A stretch of DNA of 48,191 nt from Eubacteriaceae bacterium (GCA_910574015.1 CAJSYQ010000029.1:1-48191); one strand, 5' to 3'; positions 32,810 to 42,481 are shown, numbered from the stretch's first letter. A program made the numbers and translations. Notes: generated by a model not told the origin, from the letters alone.

Positions 32810-32831
32810 TCCCCTGCATTCCTCTTGTCTA

Positions 32832-33740
32832 CTAAAATAGTCCTTTAAAGAAATCCATGATACCCTTAAACAATTCTTTAAAGAAATCGCCAATCTTTGC
32901 CAGAACGCCCTTTGCCTCGCTGAGATCGATGTCCATATCCTTTAATTTGTCATAAATCCCCTGTGCCTGGGATTTCAGATTATCAATATCCAGATCCAGA
33001 GAGCCGATCTTCTGCATCAGTTTTGTCAGCTCTGCCTTCTGGTCCTCAGTCAGTGAGACCTTCAGCTCCTCCGACGCCTCTTCTACTGCTTCCGTTATCT
33101 CCTCCGACGATGACAGATCTCCTTCCAATACCTTATTCTTCACGAGAGCCACCAGCTGAGCCGCTTCTTCTCTTCCGACGCTCTCTCCCAGCTGACCCGT
33201 GAGGACCAACTCATTGGTAGCGGCGTCTGCGCTCTCGCTGTCAATCTCCTCCCCGGTCATGGTTCCGTATGCTTTCATAGCGCCCACCAGCGCCGCCGTG
33301 CCAGATATCTCGAAAGGACCTGCCACCGTCACAACGGCGTCGCTGATTCCTGCTGTCACCAGAGCGTTTGTATACATTTCTTCCGTACAAAAGGAGATAT
33401 TGTGAGTCTCCACAGTAATTCCTGCCCCGGCATCCGCTTCTTCGATCTTGACAGAGGAGAGTGCCCTTGTCCCGATCACACTCTTGTCCAGATAAGTATC
33501 CAGATATTTGTGTTCCTCGGCATTGGTCACCTCTACCGTTTCATAATCCGCCAGCTCCTTTGCCGTGACACCAAGAAGCTTCATCACCTCATTTTTCTGA
33601 CTGCCCGTCAGATCGGCTCCAAATGCCAGATACGGTCTGACCTCCACAGAGTCTGCCCGGGACGATGTCCCCGTTAATAGAACAGCAGTCAGTACAAGCA
33701 GTCCCGCTGCTGCCGATAGAAAAGTCCGTTTCAATCCCAT
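32832..33740 (-). CDS. DUF1002 secreted protein
   Basis: The 302-residue protein has a signal peptide (residues about 1-29, ending SSRADS). DUF1002 follows: LAFGADLTGSQKNEVMKLLGV, then ETHNISFCTEEMYTNALVTAG and a Ser/Glu-rich middle. The C-terminus has amphipathic helices ending in FFKELFKGIMDFFKGLF, which could lie on a membrane. Function unknown; the family is common in Firmicutes (YpuA-like). It ends 22 bp before the rtcB start, so it could be the first gene of that operon. Confidence 0.85.
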   Translation of the reverse strand: MGLKRTFLSAAAGLLVLTAVLLTGTSSRADSVEVRPYLAFGADLTGSQKNEVMKLLGVTAKELADYETVEVTNAEEHKYLDTYLDKSVIGTRALSSVKIEEADAGAGITVETHNISFCTEEMYTNALVTAGISDAVVTVAGPFEISGTAALVGAMKAYGTMTGEEIDSESADAATNELVLTGQLGESVGREEAAQLVALVKNKVLEGDLSSSEEITEAVEEASEELKVSLTEDQKAELTKLMQKIGSLDLDIDNLKSQAQGIYDKLKDMDIDLSEAKGVLAKIGDFFKELFKGIMDFFKGLF

Positions 33741-33803
33741 ACTGCTCCCTCCTTATCATATGACGGCGCTAACCAGCATTAGCACCGCCGCCTAGTATTC
33801 TTC

Positions 33804-35018
33804 TTATAAGTTTCTGATCCTATCCAATGCCTTCTTTGTGTTCTCCGCGGAACCAAAAGCGGTGAGACGGAAATATCCCTCTCCGCTGGGGCCAAAGCCA
33901 GAGCCCGGCGTTCCCACTACATAGGCGCGTTCCAGCAGTCGATCAAAGAAATCCCAGGATTTCATGCCATCCGGTGTCTTCAGCCAGATATAAGGAGCGT
34001 TGACGCCGCCAAAAACTGTGTATCCCATATCCGTCAAGGCATTCCGAATCTCCTTTGCATTATTCATATAATAGGCGATCTGCTCCCTGGTCTGGGCTTT
34101 CCCAGCCTCACTGTAGACAGCCTCCCCCGCCCTCTGGATAATATACGGCGCACCGTTAAATTTCGTGCCATGGCGTCTTGCCCACAGGCTGTTCAGGGAG
34201 ACGCCGTCACAGACCAGTTCTTTAGGAACTACAGTAAAGCCAAGGCGTGTTCCGGTAAAGCCGGCATTTTTGGAAAAACTCCTCATCTCAATGGCACATG
34301 TCTTCGCACCGTCGCACTCATAGATGCTGTGAGGGACATCACTCTCTGAAATATAGGCTTCATAGGCAGCATCATAGATGATCACCCCGCGGTTCTCATT
34401 GGCATAATCCACCCATTTCTGCAGTTCTTCCTTTTTCAGCGTCGTACCTGTCGGGTTATTGGGACAGCAGATATAAATGATATCTGGTGTTGTCTCTGGA
34501 ATCTGCGGCACAAAATTATTTTCTGCCGTACACGGCATATAGACCACCTTCGACCAGCACTCCCTGTCTTTCTGATATTCCCCTGTCTTGCCGGACATGG
34601 CATTGCTGTCCACATAGACCGGATAGACCGGATCCGTCACAGCAATGATGTTGTCCTGCGAAAAGATATCTACTATATTGCCCGAATCACTTTTTGCTCC
34701 GTCGCTGATAAATACCTCATCCAGCACGATATCCGCCCCGCGGGCCCTGTAATCGTTTTCCACAATGGCACTGCGGAGAAATTCATATCCCAGATCTGGT
34801 GCGTACCCATGAAATGTCTCCGCCTCTGCCATCTCATCCACCGCTGTGTGCAGCGCCTGGATCACCGCTGGTGCCAGGGGCTGTGTCACATCGCCGATGC
34901 CGAGGCTGATCACATCCTTGTCCGGGTTGGCTTCCCTAAAAGCTGCCACCTTTTTTGCGATGGTGGAAAAAAGATAACTGCCGGGTAATTTTAAATAGTT
35001 GTCATTGATCTTATACAT
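33804..35018 (-). CDS. dapL: LL-diaminopimelate aminotransferase
   Basis: DapL converts tetrahydrodipicolinate directly to LL-diaminopimelate in lysine and peptidoglycan synthesis. The 404-residue PLP enzyme has [17 protein letters not shown], the [10 protein letters not shown] motif, [10 protein letters not shown], the PLP lysine in [17 protein letters not shown] and the C-terminal RTAFG-like [12 protein letters not shown]. Length is typical (about 400-410). AAGGAGG lies 9 nt before the ATG. Use of DapL rather than succinylase/acetylase enzymes is common in Lachnospiraceae. It is divergent from dinB. Confidence 0.95.
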   Translation of the reverse strand: MYKINDNYLKLPGSYLFSTIAKKVAAFREANPDKDVISLGIGDVTQPLAPAVIQALHTAVDEMAEAETFHGYAPDLGYEFLRSAIVENDYRARGADIVLDEVFISDGAKSDSGNIVDIFSQDNIIAVTDPVYPVYVDSNAMSGKTGEYQKDRECWSKVVYMPCTAENNFVPQIPETTPDIIYICCPNNPTGTTLKKEELQKWVDYANENRGVIIYDAAYEAYISESDVPHSIYECDGAKTCAIEMRSFSKNAGFTGTRLGFTVVPKELVCDGVSLNSLWARRHGTKFNGAPYIIQRAGEAVYSEAGKAQTREQIAYYMNNAKEIRNALTDMGYTVFGGVNAPYIWLKTPDGMKSWDFFDRLLERAYVVGTPGSGFGPSGEGYFRLTAFGSAENTKKALDRIRNL

Positions 35019-35129
35019 AATGGAATAACCTCCTTAACCAGCTTATTTAGAATGTTCTTTACTCTCAACGAACATCATTTTACATGAAAATAGGATTTAT
35101 TGCAAGTGGTGCAGCGCGATCTGTACTGT

Positions 35130-35158
35130 TTGCAACAAATGCCTTCTTATGTTACACT
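35130..35158 (+). promoter_or_regulatory. Promoter of dinB
   Basis: TTGCAA (35130-35135), 17-bp spacer, TACACT (35153-35158), 31 bp before the start. No Gram-positive LexA box (CGAAC-N4-GTTCG) is seen near it. Confidence 0.65.
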
Positions 35159-35189
35159 GTAGCTACAAAACAGGATGGAGGGTCAGACC

Positions 35190-36395
35190 ATGGAACGGAT
35201 CATCTTTCACATTGATGTCAACAATGCCTATTTGAGCTGGGAAGCACTGTACCGGATTCAGGAGCTGGGAGAGTCCCTGGATCTTCGCACAATCCCGTCC
35301 GCCATCGGCGGAGACAGAGAGAGCCGTCACGGGATCATACTTGCCAAGTCCATGCCGGCACGCTCCTACGGGGTTCAGACAGCCGAAACCATCGGAGAGG
35401 CGCTGAAAAAATGTCCGAATCTGGTTATCGTTCCGCCCCGGCGCTGGGTCTATAAAGAAAATTCCCGGAAGCTCATGGAGCTGCTTCGGGAATATTCGCC
35501 TGCCGTGGAGCAATTCAGTATAGACGAAGCTTTTGTCGATATGACCGGTGTCTCCCGGGAGATGACATCCGACCCGGTCCTGGCTGCAGAAGTGCTCCGC
35601 CAGGCCGTCCGGGACCGGCTGGGCTTTACTGTCAATATCGGCGTCTCCTGTAATAAGATGCTGGCAAAGATGGCCTCTGATTTCCAAAAACCGGATCGGG
35701 TTCACAGTCTCTTTCCTGATGAGATCCGGGAAAAGATGTGGCCGCTTCCCATCCGCCGCCTGCTTTTCGTAGGCCGCTCCACCGAACAGAAATTGTACAA
35801 TCTCGGCATCCGTACCATTGGGGATCTGGCACATTCCGATAAAGCTATCATCTGCTCCCATCTGGGAAAACATGGTGCCATGGTATATAACTACGCAAAT
35901 GGAATCGATGAATCTCCTGTGGCGGCACAGGCACCGGACAGCAAGGGCTATGGCAATTCCACTACCATTTCCCATGATGTCACAGATTCCCATGAAGCAA
36001 AAGATGTCCTCCGCCGCCTGTGTGATTCTGTGGGAAAACGTCTCCAAAAGGATCACGTCCGTGCCAGGGTCGTAGCAGTGTCCATAAAAAATTCTGACTT
36101 TATGCGGTACAGTCACCAGTGCACCCTTGCCACCGCCACAGATTCCCCTGCGGAACTTTATCAACAGGCATGCCGGCTTTTTGATGAATGCTGGGACGGC
36201 TCCCCGGTCCGTCTGCTGGGGGTATCGACAAGTAAGATCACAAAGGATTCCCTGCAGCAGCTCAATCTATTTGATCATGAAAAATTAGAAAAAAAGCAGA
36301 GACTGGAATCCGCCATCGACTCCATACGAAGCCGGTACGGAAAGAATGCCGTGATGAGAGCCAGTGAAAAGCAGGATGAAAAAAATTTTGGGTAA
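35190..36395 (+). CDS. dinB: DNA polymerase IV (Y-family translesion polymerase)
   Basis: The 401-residue protein starts with the Y-family palm motif FHIDVNNAYLSWEA (metal Asp and the steric gate region). It continues with the second acidic motif FSIDEAFVDMTG, NIGVSCNKMLAKMASDFQKPD and the little-finger domain. It ends LQQLNLFDHEKLEKKQ, where QLNLF is the beta-clamp binding motif. It copies damaged DNA with low fidelity. The second ATG (35190) is chosen because GGAGGG precedes it; the ATG at 35175 lies in that site. A strong terminator follows. Confidence 0.94.
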   Translation: MERIIFHIDVNNAYLSWEALYRIQELGESLDLRTIPSAIGGDRESRHGIILAKSMPARSYGVQTAETIGEALKKCPNLVIVPPRRWVYKENSRKLMELLREYSPAVEQFSIDEAFVDMTGVSREMTSDPVLAAEVLRQAVRDRLGFTVNIGVSCNKMLAKMASDFQKPDRVHSLFPDEIREKMWPLPIRRLLFVGRSTEQKLYNLGIRTIGDLAHSDKAIICSHLGKHGAMVYNYANGIDESPVAAQAPDSKGYGNSTTISHDVTDSHEAKDVLRRLCDSVGKRLQKDHVRARVVAVSIKNSDFMRYSHQCTLATATDSPAELYQQACRLFDECWDGSPVRLLGVSTSKITKDSLQQLNLFDHEKLEKKQRLESAIDSIRSRYGKNAVMRASEKQDEKNFG

Positions 36396-36413
36396 TCCCA
36401 CCATACATGTAGC

Positions 36414-36440
36414 AAAAGCTGCCGCATAGCGGCAGCTTTT
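36414..36440. terminator. Bidirectional terminator after dinB
   Basis: AAAAGCTGCCGC (36414-36425), loop ATA, GCGGCAGCTTTT (36429-36440): a perfect 12-bp stem with A and T ends. It serves dinB on one side and the DUF6465 gene (stop at 36461) on the other. Confidence 0.85.
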
Positions 36441-36460
36441 ATTAATCTTAATTATCTTAT

Positions 36461-36967
36461 TTACATATCTATAACACCAGTAGATCCATTTTTGAGACCT
36501 TCATTGATTACATAATACGCTTTTCCTTCTTCTGGCTTCACATACAGCTTAACTTTTTTTATGGCGGATGTTTTCTTGCCCTCTGCCACCCAGGCTGCTT
36601 CGACTTTCTCTATAATACTTTTCTCAGAAAATTCCTGGCCGGCATACTGAATAAATACTTCTGTCTTCCCTTCGTCGTTTTCCTTCTTTGTCGTCTTGCG
36701 GGTTGTGGTCGTCTTTCTCGCCGTCTTTTTGTTTGTGCTTCCTGGCTTGCGTCCTCTTCTTGCAGCTGGCTTAACCTCTTCCGTTTTGTTTGCAGCAGGA
36801 ACTTCTTCTGTTGTTACTGTTTCCTTTACTTCTTCTTTTTTCGTCTCTTCTTTCTTCGTCGCTGCCTTAACTTCGGCTTCCGGCTTCTTTGTCTCTTCTA
36901 CGGGTAATTTCGTCTGAGCAGGTGCCTTTGGTGTAGTTGTTGTCTTAGCTGTTTTAGTAGCTGCCAT
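36461..36967 (-). CDS. DUF6465 protein with histone-like low-complexity N-terminus
   Basis: The 168-residue protein has two parts. Residues 1-95 are low complexity, rich in Lys, Thr, Ala and Glu, and contain RRGRKPGS, an AT-hook-like motif, next to KKTARKTTTTRKTTKK, resembling histone H1 tails. Residues about 100-168 form the DUF6465 domain (EVFIQYAGQEFSEKSIIEKV, then VKLYVKPEEGKAYYVINE). A DNA-binding or nucleoid role is suggested by the tail but not known. There is no signal peptide. The 230-bp space to the next gene is AT-rich and must hold both promoters. Confidence 0.85.
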   Translation of the reverse strand: MAATKTAKTTTTPKAPAQTKLPVEETKKPEAEVKAATKKEETKKEEVKETVTTEEVPAANKTEEVKPAARRGRKPGSTNKKTARKTTTTRKTTKKENDEGKTEVFIQYAGQEFSEKSIIEKVEAAWVAEGKKTSAIKKVKLYVKPEEGKAYYVINEGLKNGSTGVIDM

Positions 36968-37197
36968 AATTAACCTCCACGCATAGTAAATAAATTATTG
37001 TTTGTTATACGAAGATTATACACCGTTAATAAAATTTTTACAATCATAAAATTCACAAAAATGAGAGTATTTTACAAAAATATAAAGGCATATTTACCAA
37101 AACCTCTTTACTTTTCATACATAATCCCTTATTATAATAGAATAAATAATAACGTATCGGGTATAATAACCATACGGATAGAAAGGATGGAACGACA

Positions 37198-37446
37198 ATG
37201 AAAAAATTTCTTAAATTTCTCTTGGGACTTACCGCGGTTGCCGCGGCAGTGGGAGGAATTTTATATTTTCTGAAAAACGTCCTGATGAAGGATTATCTGG
37301 ACGATTATGACGATGACGATTTTGACAATGATCTGTACGACGAAGATGACGACAGAGATTATGTTACACTCTCCCCGGAAGAGAAAGAGGATGAGCCGGA
37401 GGAAGAAATGAAGGAAGAGGATGCACTGATTCCTGACGAGGAATAA
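37198..37446 (+). CDS. Small acidic single-pass membrane protein
   Basis: The 82-residue protein has one N-terminal transmembrane segment (FLKFLLGLTAVAAAVGGILYF) and a very acidic tail with runs of Asp and Glu (DDYDDDDFDNDLYDEDDDRD). AAAGGA lies 12 nt before the ATG. A -10-like TATAAT is at 37162-37167. I do not recognise a family function; such acidic tails can bind cations or basic proteins. It ends at a strong shared terminator. Confidence 0.75.
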   Translation: MKKFLKFLLGLTAVAAAVGGILYFLKNVLMKDYLDDYDDDDFDNDLYDEDDDRDYVTLSPEEKEDEPEEEMKEEDALIPDEE

Positions 37447-37506
37447 CCCAGCGGCACGCCGGCAGGCTTCATCCTCACGGTTCCTTTGTACTGGGAAAAA
37501 TAAAAA

Positions 37507-37545
37507 CTGTCACGCCAGACATGTGCCGGGCGTGACAGTTTTTTT
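37507..37545. terminator. Shared terminator between the small acidic protein and pfkA
   Basis: CTGTCACGCC (37507-37516) and GGCGTGACAG (37529-37538) with TTTTTTT after it and AAAAA before it. The pfkA stop codon overlaps the T-run. Confidence 0.88.
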
Positions 37546-38521
37546 ATCGCGACAATCTCTTCGTCATACTGTAGAGATGTTGGTCGATATCCTTCGTCAT
37601 GGCCAGCGCCTCATCAATATCATAATCGCAAAATTCTCCATCGGTATAGGCGACAACACGGTTCGTTTTGCCCTCCAGCAGAAGATCGACAGCTAACGCC
37701 CCCATGGCGGACGCGTAGACACGGTCACGGCAGGTTGGATTTCCGCCTCTCTGTATATGTCCGATAACAGTTGCCCGGGTCTCGATACCAGTCGCTGCCT
37801 CTATCCGTTCCGCCATCTCGTAGGAATTACCTACCCCCTCTGCATTCACAACAATGTGGTGCTTCTTTCCAATGCGGCGTTTGGACTGGATCTTCTCAAT
37901 GATGGCCTGTTCATCGCTCTCTTTGTGGCGCTCTGGTATCAGCACATATTCGGAACCATTGGAGATTCCACACCACAATGCGATATGCCCGGCAGTGCGC
38001 CCCATCACCTCGATGATGCTGCAGCGTTCATGAGAAGCCGAGGTATCGCGCACCTTGTCAATGGCTTCCATGGCAGTATTACACGCCGTATCAAAACCGA
38101 TCGTATATTCCGTACAAGCAATGTCGAGATCGATCGTTCCCGGAATGGCAATGGTATTGATGCCATTCTCTGACAACTTCTGGGCGCCGCGGAAGGAACC
38201 GTCGCCGCCAATAACGACAACGCCGTCAATGCCATGATTACGGCAGATATCTGCCGCCTGCTTCTGCCCCTCCGGCGTCATCATCCTCTTACAGCGGGAG
38301 GTGAACAGGATCGTACCACCCCGCTGCACAATATCCGTTACGCTCATAGTCCCCATATCAAAAATATCTTCTTCCATCAGACCAGCATATCCCCTTCGGA
38401 TGCCCTTTACACTCAGCCCGCTGGCAATGCCCGCGCGCACAACTGCGCGGATCGCAGCATTCATGCCTGGAGCATCCCCGCCGCTGGTCAGTACACCGAT
38501 TGTCTTAATCTCTTTTGCCAT
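37544..38521 (-). CDS. pfkA: 6-phosphofructokinase
   Basis: PfkA phosphorylates fructose 6-phosphate, the committed step of glycolysis. The 325-residue protein has GVLTSGGDAPGMNAAIRAVV, the ATP-binding GGDGSFRGA, the catalytic loop PGTIDLDIACTEYTIGFDTA and EVMGRTAGHIAL. The catalytic loop usually reads TIDND; here Asn is Leu, while both Asp residues remain. GGAGG lies 8 nt before the ATG at 38521. It directly follows dnaE, as in many clostridia. Confidence 0.95.
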   Translation of the reverse strand: MAKEIKTIGVLTSGGDAPGMNAAIRAVVRAGIASGLSVKGIRRGYAGLMEEDIFDMGTMSVTDIVQRGGTILFTSRCKRMMTPEGQKQAADICRNHGIDGVVVIGGDGSFRGAQKLSENGINTIAIPGTIDLDIACTEYTIGFDTACNTAMEAIDKVRDTSASHERCSIIEVMGRTAGHIALWCGISNGSEYVLIPERHKESDEQAIIEKIQSKRRIGKKHHIVVNAEGVGNSYEMAERIEAATGIETRATVIGHIQRGGNPTCRDRVYASAMGALAVDLLLEGKTNRVVAYTDGEFCDYDIDEALAMTKDIDQHLYSMTKRLSR

Positions 38522-38577
38522 CTTTATATCCTCCAAATGCTACTAAATAAACATGTACATCCTCAATTGTACTATTT

Positions 38578-41500
38578 TTACAAATTTTTTTCAATACTCT
38601 TTTGAACCACTTTCACATTCTCCTGGCCGAACCTGTCATAGAGTTTCTGCAGCAGTTCCCGGCAGACCTTGGTGGAATGACTGCCGGGCAGTTTCTTTGT
38701 GGCGCGGTCGCCGGAGATATAAATGTTGACCTCATCTTTCCCGTCGTATCCGGCAAGGGTCTCAAAGATCCACGGCTCCTCTTCCCGGTATCTCTCCTTC
38801 GTCTCAAACTGCAGCCACAGTGACTGATCCAATTCATCAAAGGGAATGATCCGTGAGCAGATCAGCTTTGCCGGCTTGTCCTCCTCCACCGTGGCCCTGC
38901 CCTGTACAAAAACCTTCCGGTCCTCCTCCAAAAGAAGACGGTTTTTTTCGTAATCCTTCGGAAATACGATGACCTCTGCCGTGCCATACATATCCTCGAT
39001 GGTGATAAATGCCATAAGGCTGTTGGTTCTGGTGGTCTTCACTGTCCTGGCAACGATCATCCCGCCGATCACAGCCCTCTCCTGGTCTTTTACCTTCGGC
39101 ATCTCCTCTCCGTCAGCCGGGATAAAATCCGCCGTTGTCCGGGTTACGCTGCGGCGCATCAGCTCTTCGTATTCCTCCAGAGGATGACCGCTGATATAGA
39201 CTCCCAGCACTTCCTTTTCGAAAGCCAGAATCATCTCTTTATCGAATTCTCCCACATCCGGCATCACTACATCCAATTCCTCCTGCTCCTCCGGCGCGGC
39301 AAAATCAAAGAGGGACATCTGACCGGACAGTGTATTTTTCCGCTCCTGGTTTACGCCGTCCATCACGCTGATATAGATGCTCATTTTCTGTCTGCGGGTC
39401 CCCGGCAGGCTGTCCAGGGCCCCGGACTTAATAAAACTCTCCATGGTTCTCTTATTCACTGCCTTTCCCCCGGACAGCCGCATACAGAAATCCTTCAGGG
39501 AGCGGTATCGTCCACCGGACTCCCGCTCCGCCACGATTTCTTCGATAACCGGACGGCCCACGCCTTTAATGGCGGCAAGTCCATACCGGATATTTCCCTG
39601 ATACGGGGTAAAGCGGTAATTCCCCTCATTGATATCCGGCGGCAGGATCCGGATCCCCAGCTGACGGCAGTTCATAATGTACTCGGTGATCTTACTGGTG
39701 TGCTCCATAAAGGAAGTCATCAGGGCTGCCATAAATTCCACCGGCTTATGGCATTTCAGCCAGGCAGTCTGGTAGGCGACTACCGCATAGGCGGCGGCAT
39801 GGGATTTATTAAATGCATATTTGGCGAAATCCGTCATCTCATCATAAATCTTTCTCGCCACCTCCTCTGGAATTCCCCGGCGGATGCAGCCCTCCACCCC
39901 CTCCTCCTCATTTCCGTAGATAAAGTTATTTTTCTCCTTCTCCATCACCGATGCCTTTTTCTTGGACATGGCTCGGCGCACCAGATCGCTCCTGCCATAG
40001 CTGTACCCCGCAAGATCCCGCACGATCTGCATAACCTGTTCCTGATAGACGATGCAGCCGTAGGTGGGCGACAGGATCGGTTCCAGCTCAGGGCAGTCAT
40101 AGGTGATGTGCCCCTGATCATTTTTTCCCTTTATATATTTAGGAATAAAATCCATGGGGCCGGGACGGTACAGGGAAATGCCGGCGATAATGTCCTCCAT
40201 GTTCTGAGGCTTCAGCTCTTTCATAAAGTTCTTCATACCCGCACTCTCCAGCTGAAACACGCCCTCTGTATGGCCGGCGCTGATCATCTCATACACCTCC
40301 GGATCCCCATAGTCGATATCGTGTACATCAAAGGCTCCGTCTATCGCATTTTTTATCACCGTCAGCGTACGAAGTCCAAGAAAATCCATCTTAAGAAGTC
40401 CCAGTTCCTCCAGCGTCACCATAGTATACTGCGTCGTAATACTGCCATCTGCCGCCCGGGAGAGCGGCACAAATTCGTCCACCTCCCGGGGACTAATGAC
40501 AACTCCTGCCGCATGAACGGAAGTGTGGCGGGGAAGCCCCTCCAGGCGGAGCGACATATCGATGAGCTTCTTCGTCTGATCGTCCGAATCATACATCCTT
40601 CTCAGTTCCGGATTCATCTTCAGCGCCTTTGATATCGTGATCCCAAGCTCCATGGGGATCATCTTTGCCACCATATCCACACTGGCATAAGGCATGTCCA
40701 GCACCCGGCCCACATCCCGGATCACCATCCGGGCCGCCATGGTACCAAAGGTGACGATCTGTACCACCCTCTTCTCCCCATATTTCTCCGTAACGTAATC
40801 AATAACCTCCTGTCTTCTCTCATAACAGAAGTCGATGTCAATATCCGGCATGGTCACCCGCTCCGGATTGAGAAACCGCTCGAAGAGAAGGTTATAGTGG
40901 ATAGGGTCGATGATATCCGTTATATTCAGGGAATAGGCAACCAGGCTCCCGGCGGCAGAACCGCGGCCCGGTCCCACCGGGATATCATGATCCTTCGCAT
41001 ATTTAATAAAATCCCATACGATCAGAAAATAGTCCACAAAACCCATGGAGGAGATGGTGTCCAGTTCATAATCCAGGCGTTCCTTCAGCTCCGCCGTCAC
41101 AGTCTCATATCGTTTCCCGAGTCCCGCCATGCACAATTCCCGCAGATAGGATTCCGGTGTATAACCCTGCGGCACATCAAAGTGCGGCAGCTTATATTTC
41201 CCAAATTCAATCTCCACATGACACCGCTCTGCGATCTTGTGGGTGTTTTCTACGGCTTCCATGGCATAGGGAAAAAGCTCCGCCATCTCTTCCGCCGATT
41301 TTAGATAGAACTGCCCTCCCTCATACCGCATCCTGTTTTCATCCGACACCTTCTTGCCGGTCTGGATGCAGAGAAGGATATCATGAGCCTCCACATCCGA
41401 TTCATAGATGTAATGAACGTCGTTCGTTGCGGCCAGGTCAATGTGAAGCTCCTGATTCAGACGCATCAGCCCCTGATTCACCGTTTTCTGATCCGGTATC

Positions 41501-42039
41501 CCATGATCCTGGAGTTCCAGAAAGAAATTTCCCTCTCCAAATATATCCTGAAGCTCCAGAGCGGCCGCCTTCGCCTCATCGTACAGGCCGCGCCGCAGAA
41601 ACGTCGGGACAATGCCGGCCAGGCAGGCGCTCAGCGCAATGATCCCCTCGTGATAGGTCCGCAGCACCTCGTAATCCACCCTTGGTTTATAGTAATACCC
41701 TTCGGTAAATCCCCTGGATACGATCTTCATCAGATTGGCATAGCCCGTATTGTTCTCCGCCAGCAGCACCAGATGATGGTACCGGCTCTCGTTCTCCCCG
41801 CCGCTCTCCCGGTCAAACCGCGAGCCGGGCGCCACATACACCTCACAGCCAATCACAGGATTGATCCCCGCCGCCTTCGCCGCCCGGTAAAAATCGATCA
41901 CCCCGTACATCACACCGTGATCCGTAATGGCAAGGCTGTCCATCCCCAGTTCTTTCGCCCTGCCGACCAGTTCCCCGATCTTACTGGAGCCGTCCAGCAG
42001 GCTGTATTCCGTATGTACATGTAAGTGCGTAAAATTCAT
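38578..42039 (-). CDS. dnaE: DNA polymerase III alpha subunit (DnaE)
   Basis: The 1153-residue replicative polymerase has an N-terminal PHP domain (FTHLHVHTEYSLLDGSSKI), the polymerase core with GPGRGSAAGSLVAY and the catalytic acidic motif MPDIDIDFCYERR, the YQEQVMQI region and a C-terminal OB domain (GGMIVARTVKTTRTNSLMAF). Length is normal for DnaE1/DnaE3-type enzymes. GGAAGG lies before the ATG. In low-GC Gram-positives it works with PolC. Confidence 0.96.
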   Translation of the reverse strand: MNFTHLHVHTEYSLLDGSSKIGELVGRAKELGMDSLAITDHGVMYGVIDFYRAAKAAGINPVIGCEVYVAPGSRFDRESGGENESRYHHLVLLAENNTGYANLMKIVSRGFTEGYYYKPRVDYEVLRTYHEGIIALSACLAGIVPTFLRRGLYDEAKAAALELQDIFGEGNFFLELQDHGIPDQKTVNQGLMRLNQELHIDLAATNDVHYIYESDVEAHDILLCIQTGKKVSDENRMRYEGGQFYLKSAEEMAELFPYAMEAVENTHKIAERCHVEIEFGKYKLPHFDVPQGYTPESYLRELCMAGLGKRYETVTAELKERLDYELDTISSMGFVDYFLIVWDFIKYAKDHDIPVGPGRGSAAGSLVAYSLNITDIIDPIHYNLLFERFLNPERVTMPDIDIDFCYERRQEVIDYVTEKYGEKRVVQIVTFGTMAARMVIRDVGRVLDMPYASVDMVAKMIPMELGITISKALKMNPELRRMYDSDDQTKKLIDMSLRLEGLPRHTSVHAAGVVISPREVDEFVPLSRAADGSITTQYTMVTLEELGLLKMDFLGLRTLTVIKNAIDGAFDVHDIDYGDPEVYEMISAGHTEGVFQLESAGMKNFMKELKPQNMEDIIAGISLYRPGPMDFIPKYIKGKNDQGHITYDCPELEPILSPTYGCIVYQEQVMQIVRDLAGYSYGRSDLVRRAMSKKKASVMEKEKNNFIYGNEEEGVEGCIRRGIPEEVARKIYDEMTDFAKYAFNKSHAAAYAVVAYQTAWLKCHKPVEFMAALMTSFMEHTSKITEYIMNCRQLGIRILPPDINEGNYRFTPYQGNIRYGLAAIKGVGRPVIEEIVAERESGGRYRSLKDFCMRLSGGKAVNKRTMESFIKSGALDSLPGTRRQKMSIYISVMDGVNQERKNTLSGQMSLFDFAAPEEQEELDVVMPDVGEFDKEMILAFEKEVLGVYISGHPLEEYEELMRRSVTRTTADFIPADGEEMPKVKDQERAVIGGMIVARTVKTTRTNSLMAFITIEDMYGTAEVIVFPKDYEKNRLLLEEDRKVFVQGRATVEEDKPAKLICSRIIPFDELDQSLWLQFETKERYREEEPWIFETLAGYDGKDEVNIYISGDRATKKLPGSHSTKVCRELLQKLYDRFGQENVKVVQKSIEKNL

Positions 42040-42110
42040 GCTCCACCTTCCTCCTCGGCCTTTCCCTGCTCTACGGCGGATTCAAAGCGGCACCGTTGAG
42101 CCAGGAAGAA

Positions 42111-42153
42111 AAAATAACAGCCCTTCAGGGAAAACCCTGACGCCTGTTATTTT
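42111..42153. terminator. Terminator between the HPr-like gene and dnaE
   Basis: AAAATAACAG (42111-42120) pairs with CTGTTATTTT (42144-42153), with an inner stem CAGGG/CCCTG. It works for the minus-strand transcript from hprK through the HPr-like gene. Confidence 0.75.
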
Positions 42154-42188
42154 CTACTTATGAACGACATCCGTCCTCATATTCATTG

Positions 42189-42437
42189 TCACTGAACTAA
42201 ATACTGAACCAATGTATCCATCGCAGCTGTCTCATCCTCTCCGTCGGCAGAAAGCTCCAGCTGTTTGCCGGGTGCCAGCCCAAGAGTCATCATTCCCATA
42301 ATGCTTTTGGCATTCACCGTCCGGTTCTCCTGGCAGATACTGATACTGCTCTGATACTGGCTGGCAAGCTGCACCAGTACAGCGATGGTTCTTGCCTCTT
42401 CCCTGTCTGCTGCGACTTCGATATTCTTTTTGATCAT
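42189..42437 (-). CDS. HPr-family protein lacking the active-site His (Crh-like)
   Basis: The 82-residue protein aligns with HPr and Bacillus Crh. The region around Ser46 is well kept: TVNAKSIMGMMTLGLAPG, with the serine at residue 45 here. The motif that carries His15 (GxHARPA) reads EEARTIA, with Glu in place of His and Thr in place of Pro. It should therefore not take part in PTS phosphotransfer, but HprK, encoded in the same gene train, could phosphorylate Ser45, and the product could act with CcpA in carbon control. GGAGG precedes the ATG at 42437. Bacillus crh lies beside whiA and rapZ homologues too, which supports a Crh-like role. Confidence 0.88.
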   Translation of the reverse strand: MIKKNIEVAADREEARTIAVLVQLASQYQSSISICQENRTVNAKSIMGMMTLGLAPGKQLELSADGEDETAAMDTLVQYLVQ

Positions 42438-42481
42438 TTTGATTTTCCTCCATCCTCTGCCAGTGCACTTCACACCGGCAC

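Noticed and set aside
32860-33740. DUF1002 protein as part of the RtcB repair system
   Set aside because: It is only adjacent; it is a secreted protein and has no evident link to RNA repair.
35051-35075. Possible LexA box near dinB (ATGTTC...GAACAT)
   Set aside because: The half-sites face the wrong way for the Gram-positive box CGAAC-N4-GTTCG and the spacing is 12 bp.
35163-36164. 333-codon open frame on the minus strand opposite dinB
   Set aside because: It is the shadow of a GC-rich third-position pattern; the plus frame has all Y-family polymerase motifs and a good start.
36640-36930. Repeat array at the DUF6465 gene
   Set aside because: The repeated AAG/ACC-like codons encode the Lys/Thr-rich tail and are not a DNA-level repeat.
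39184-40632. 482-codon open frame on the plus strand opposite dnaE
   Set aside because: Fully inside dnaE, whose motifs are intact; the antisense product looks like no protein family and has skewed composition.
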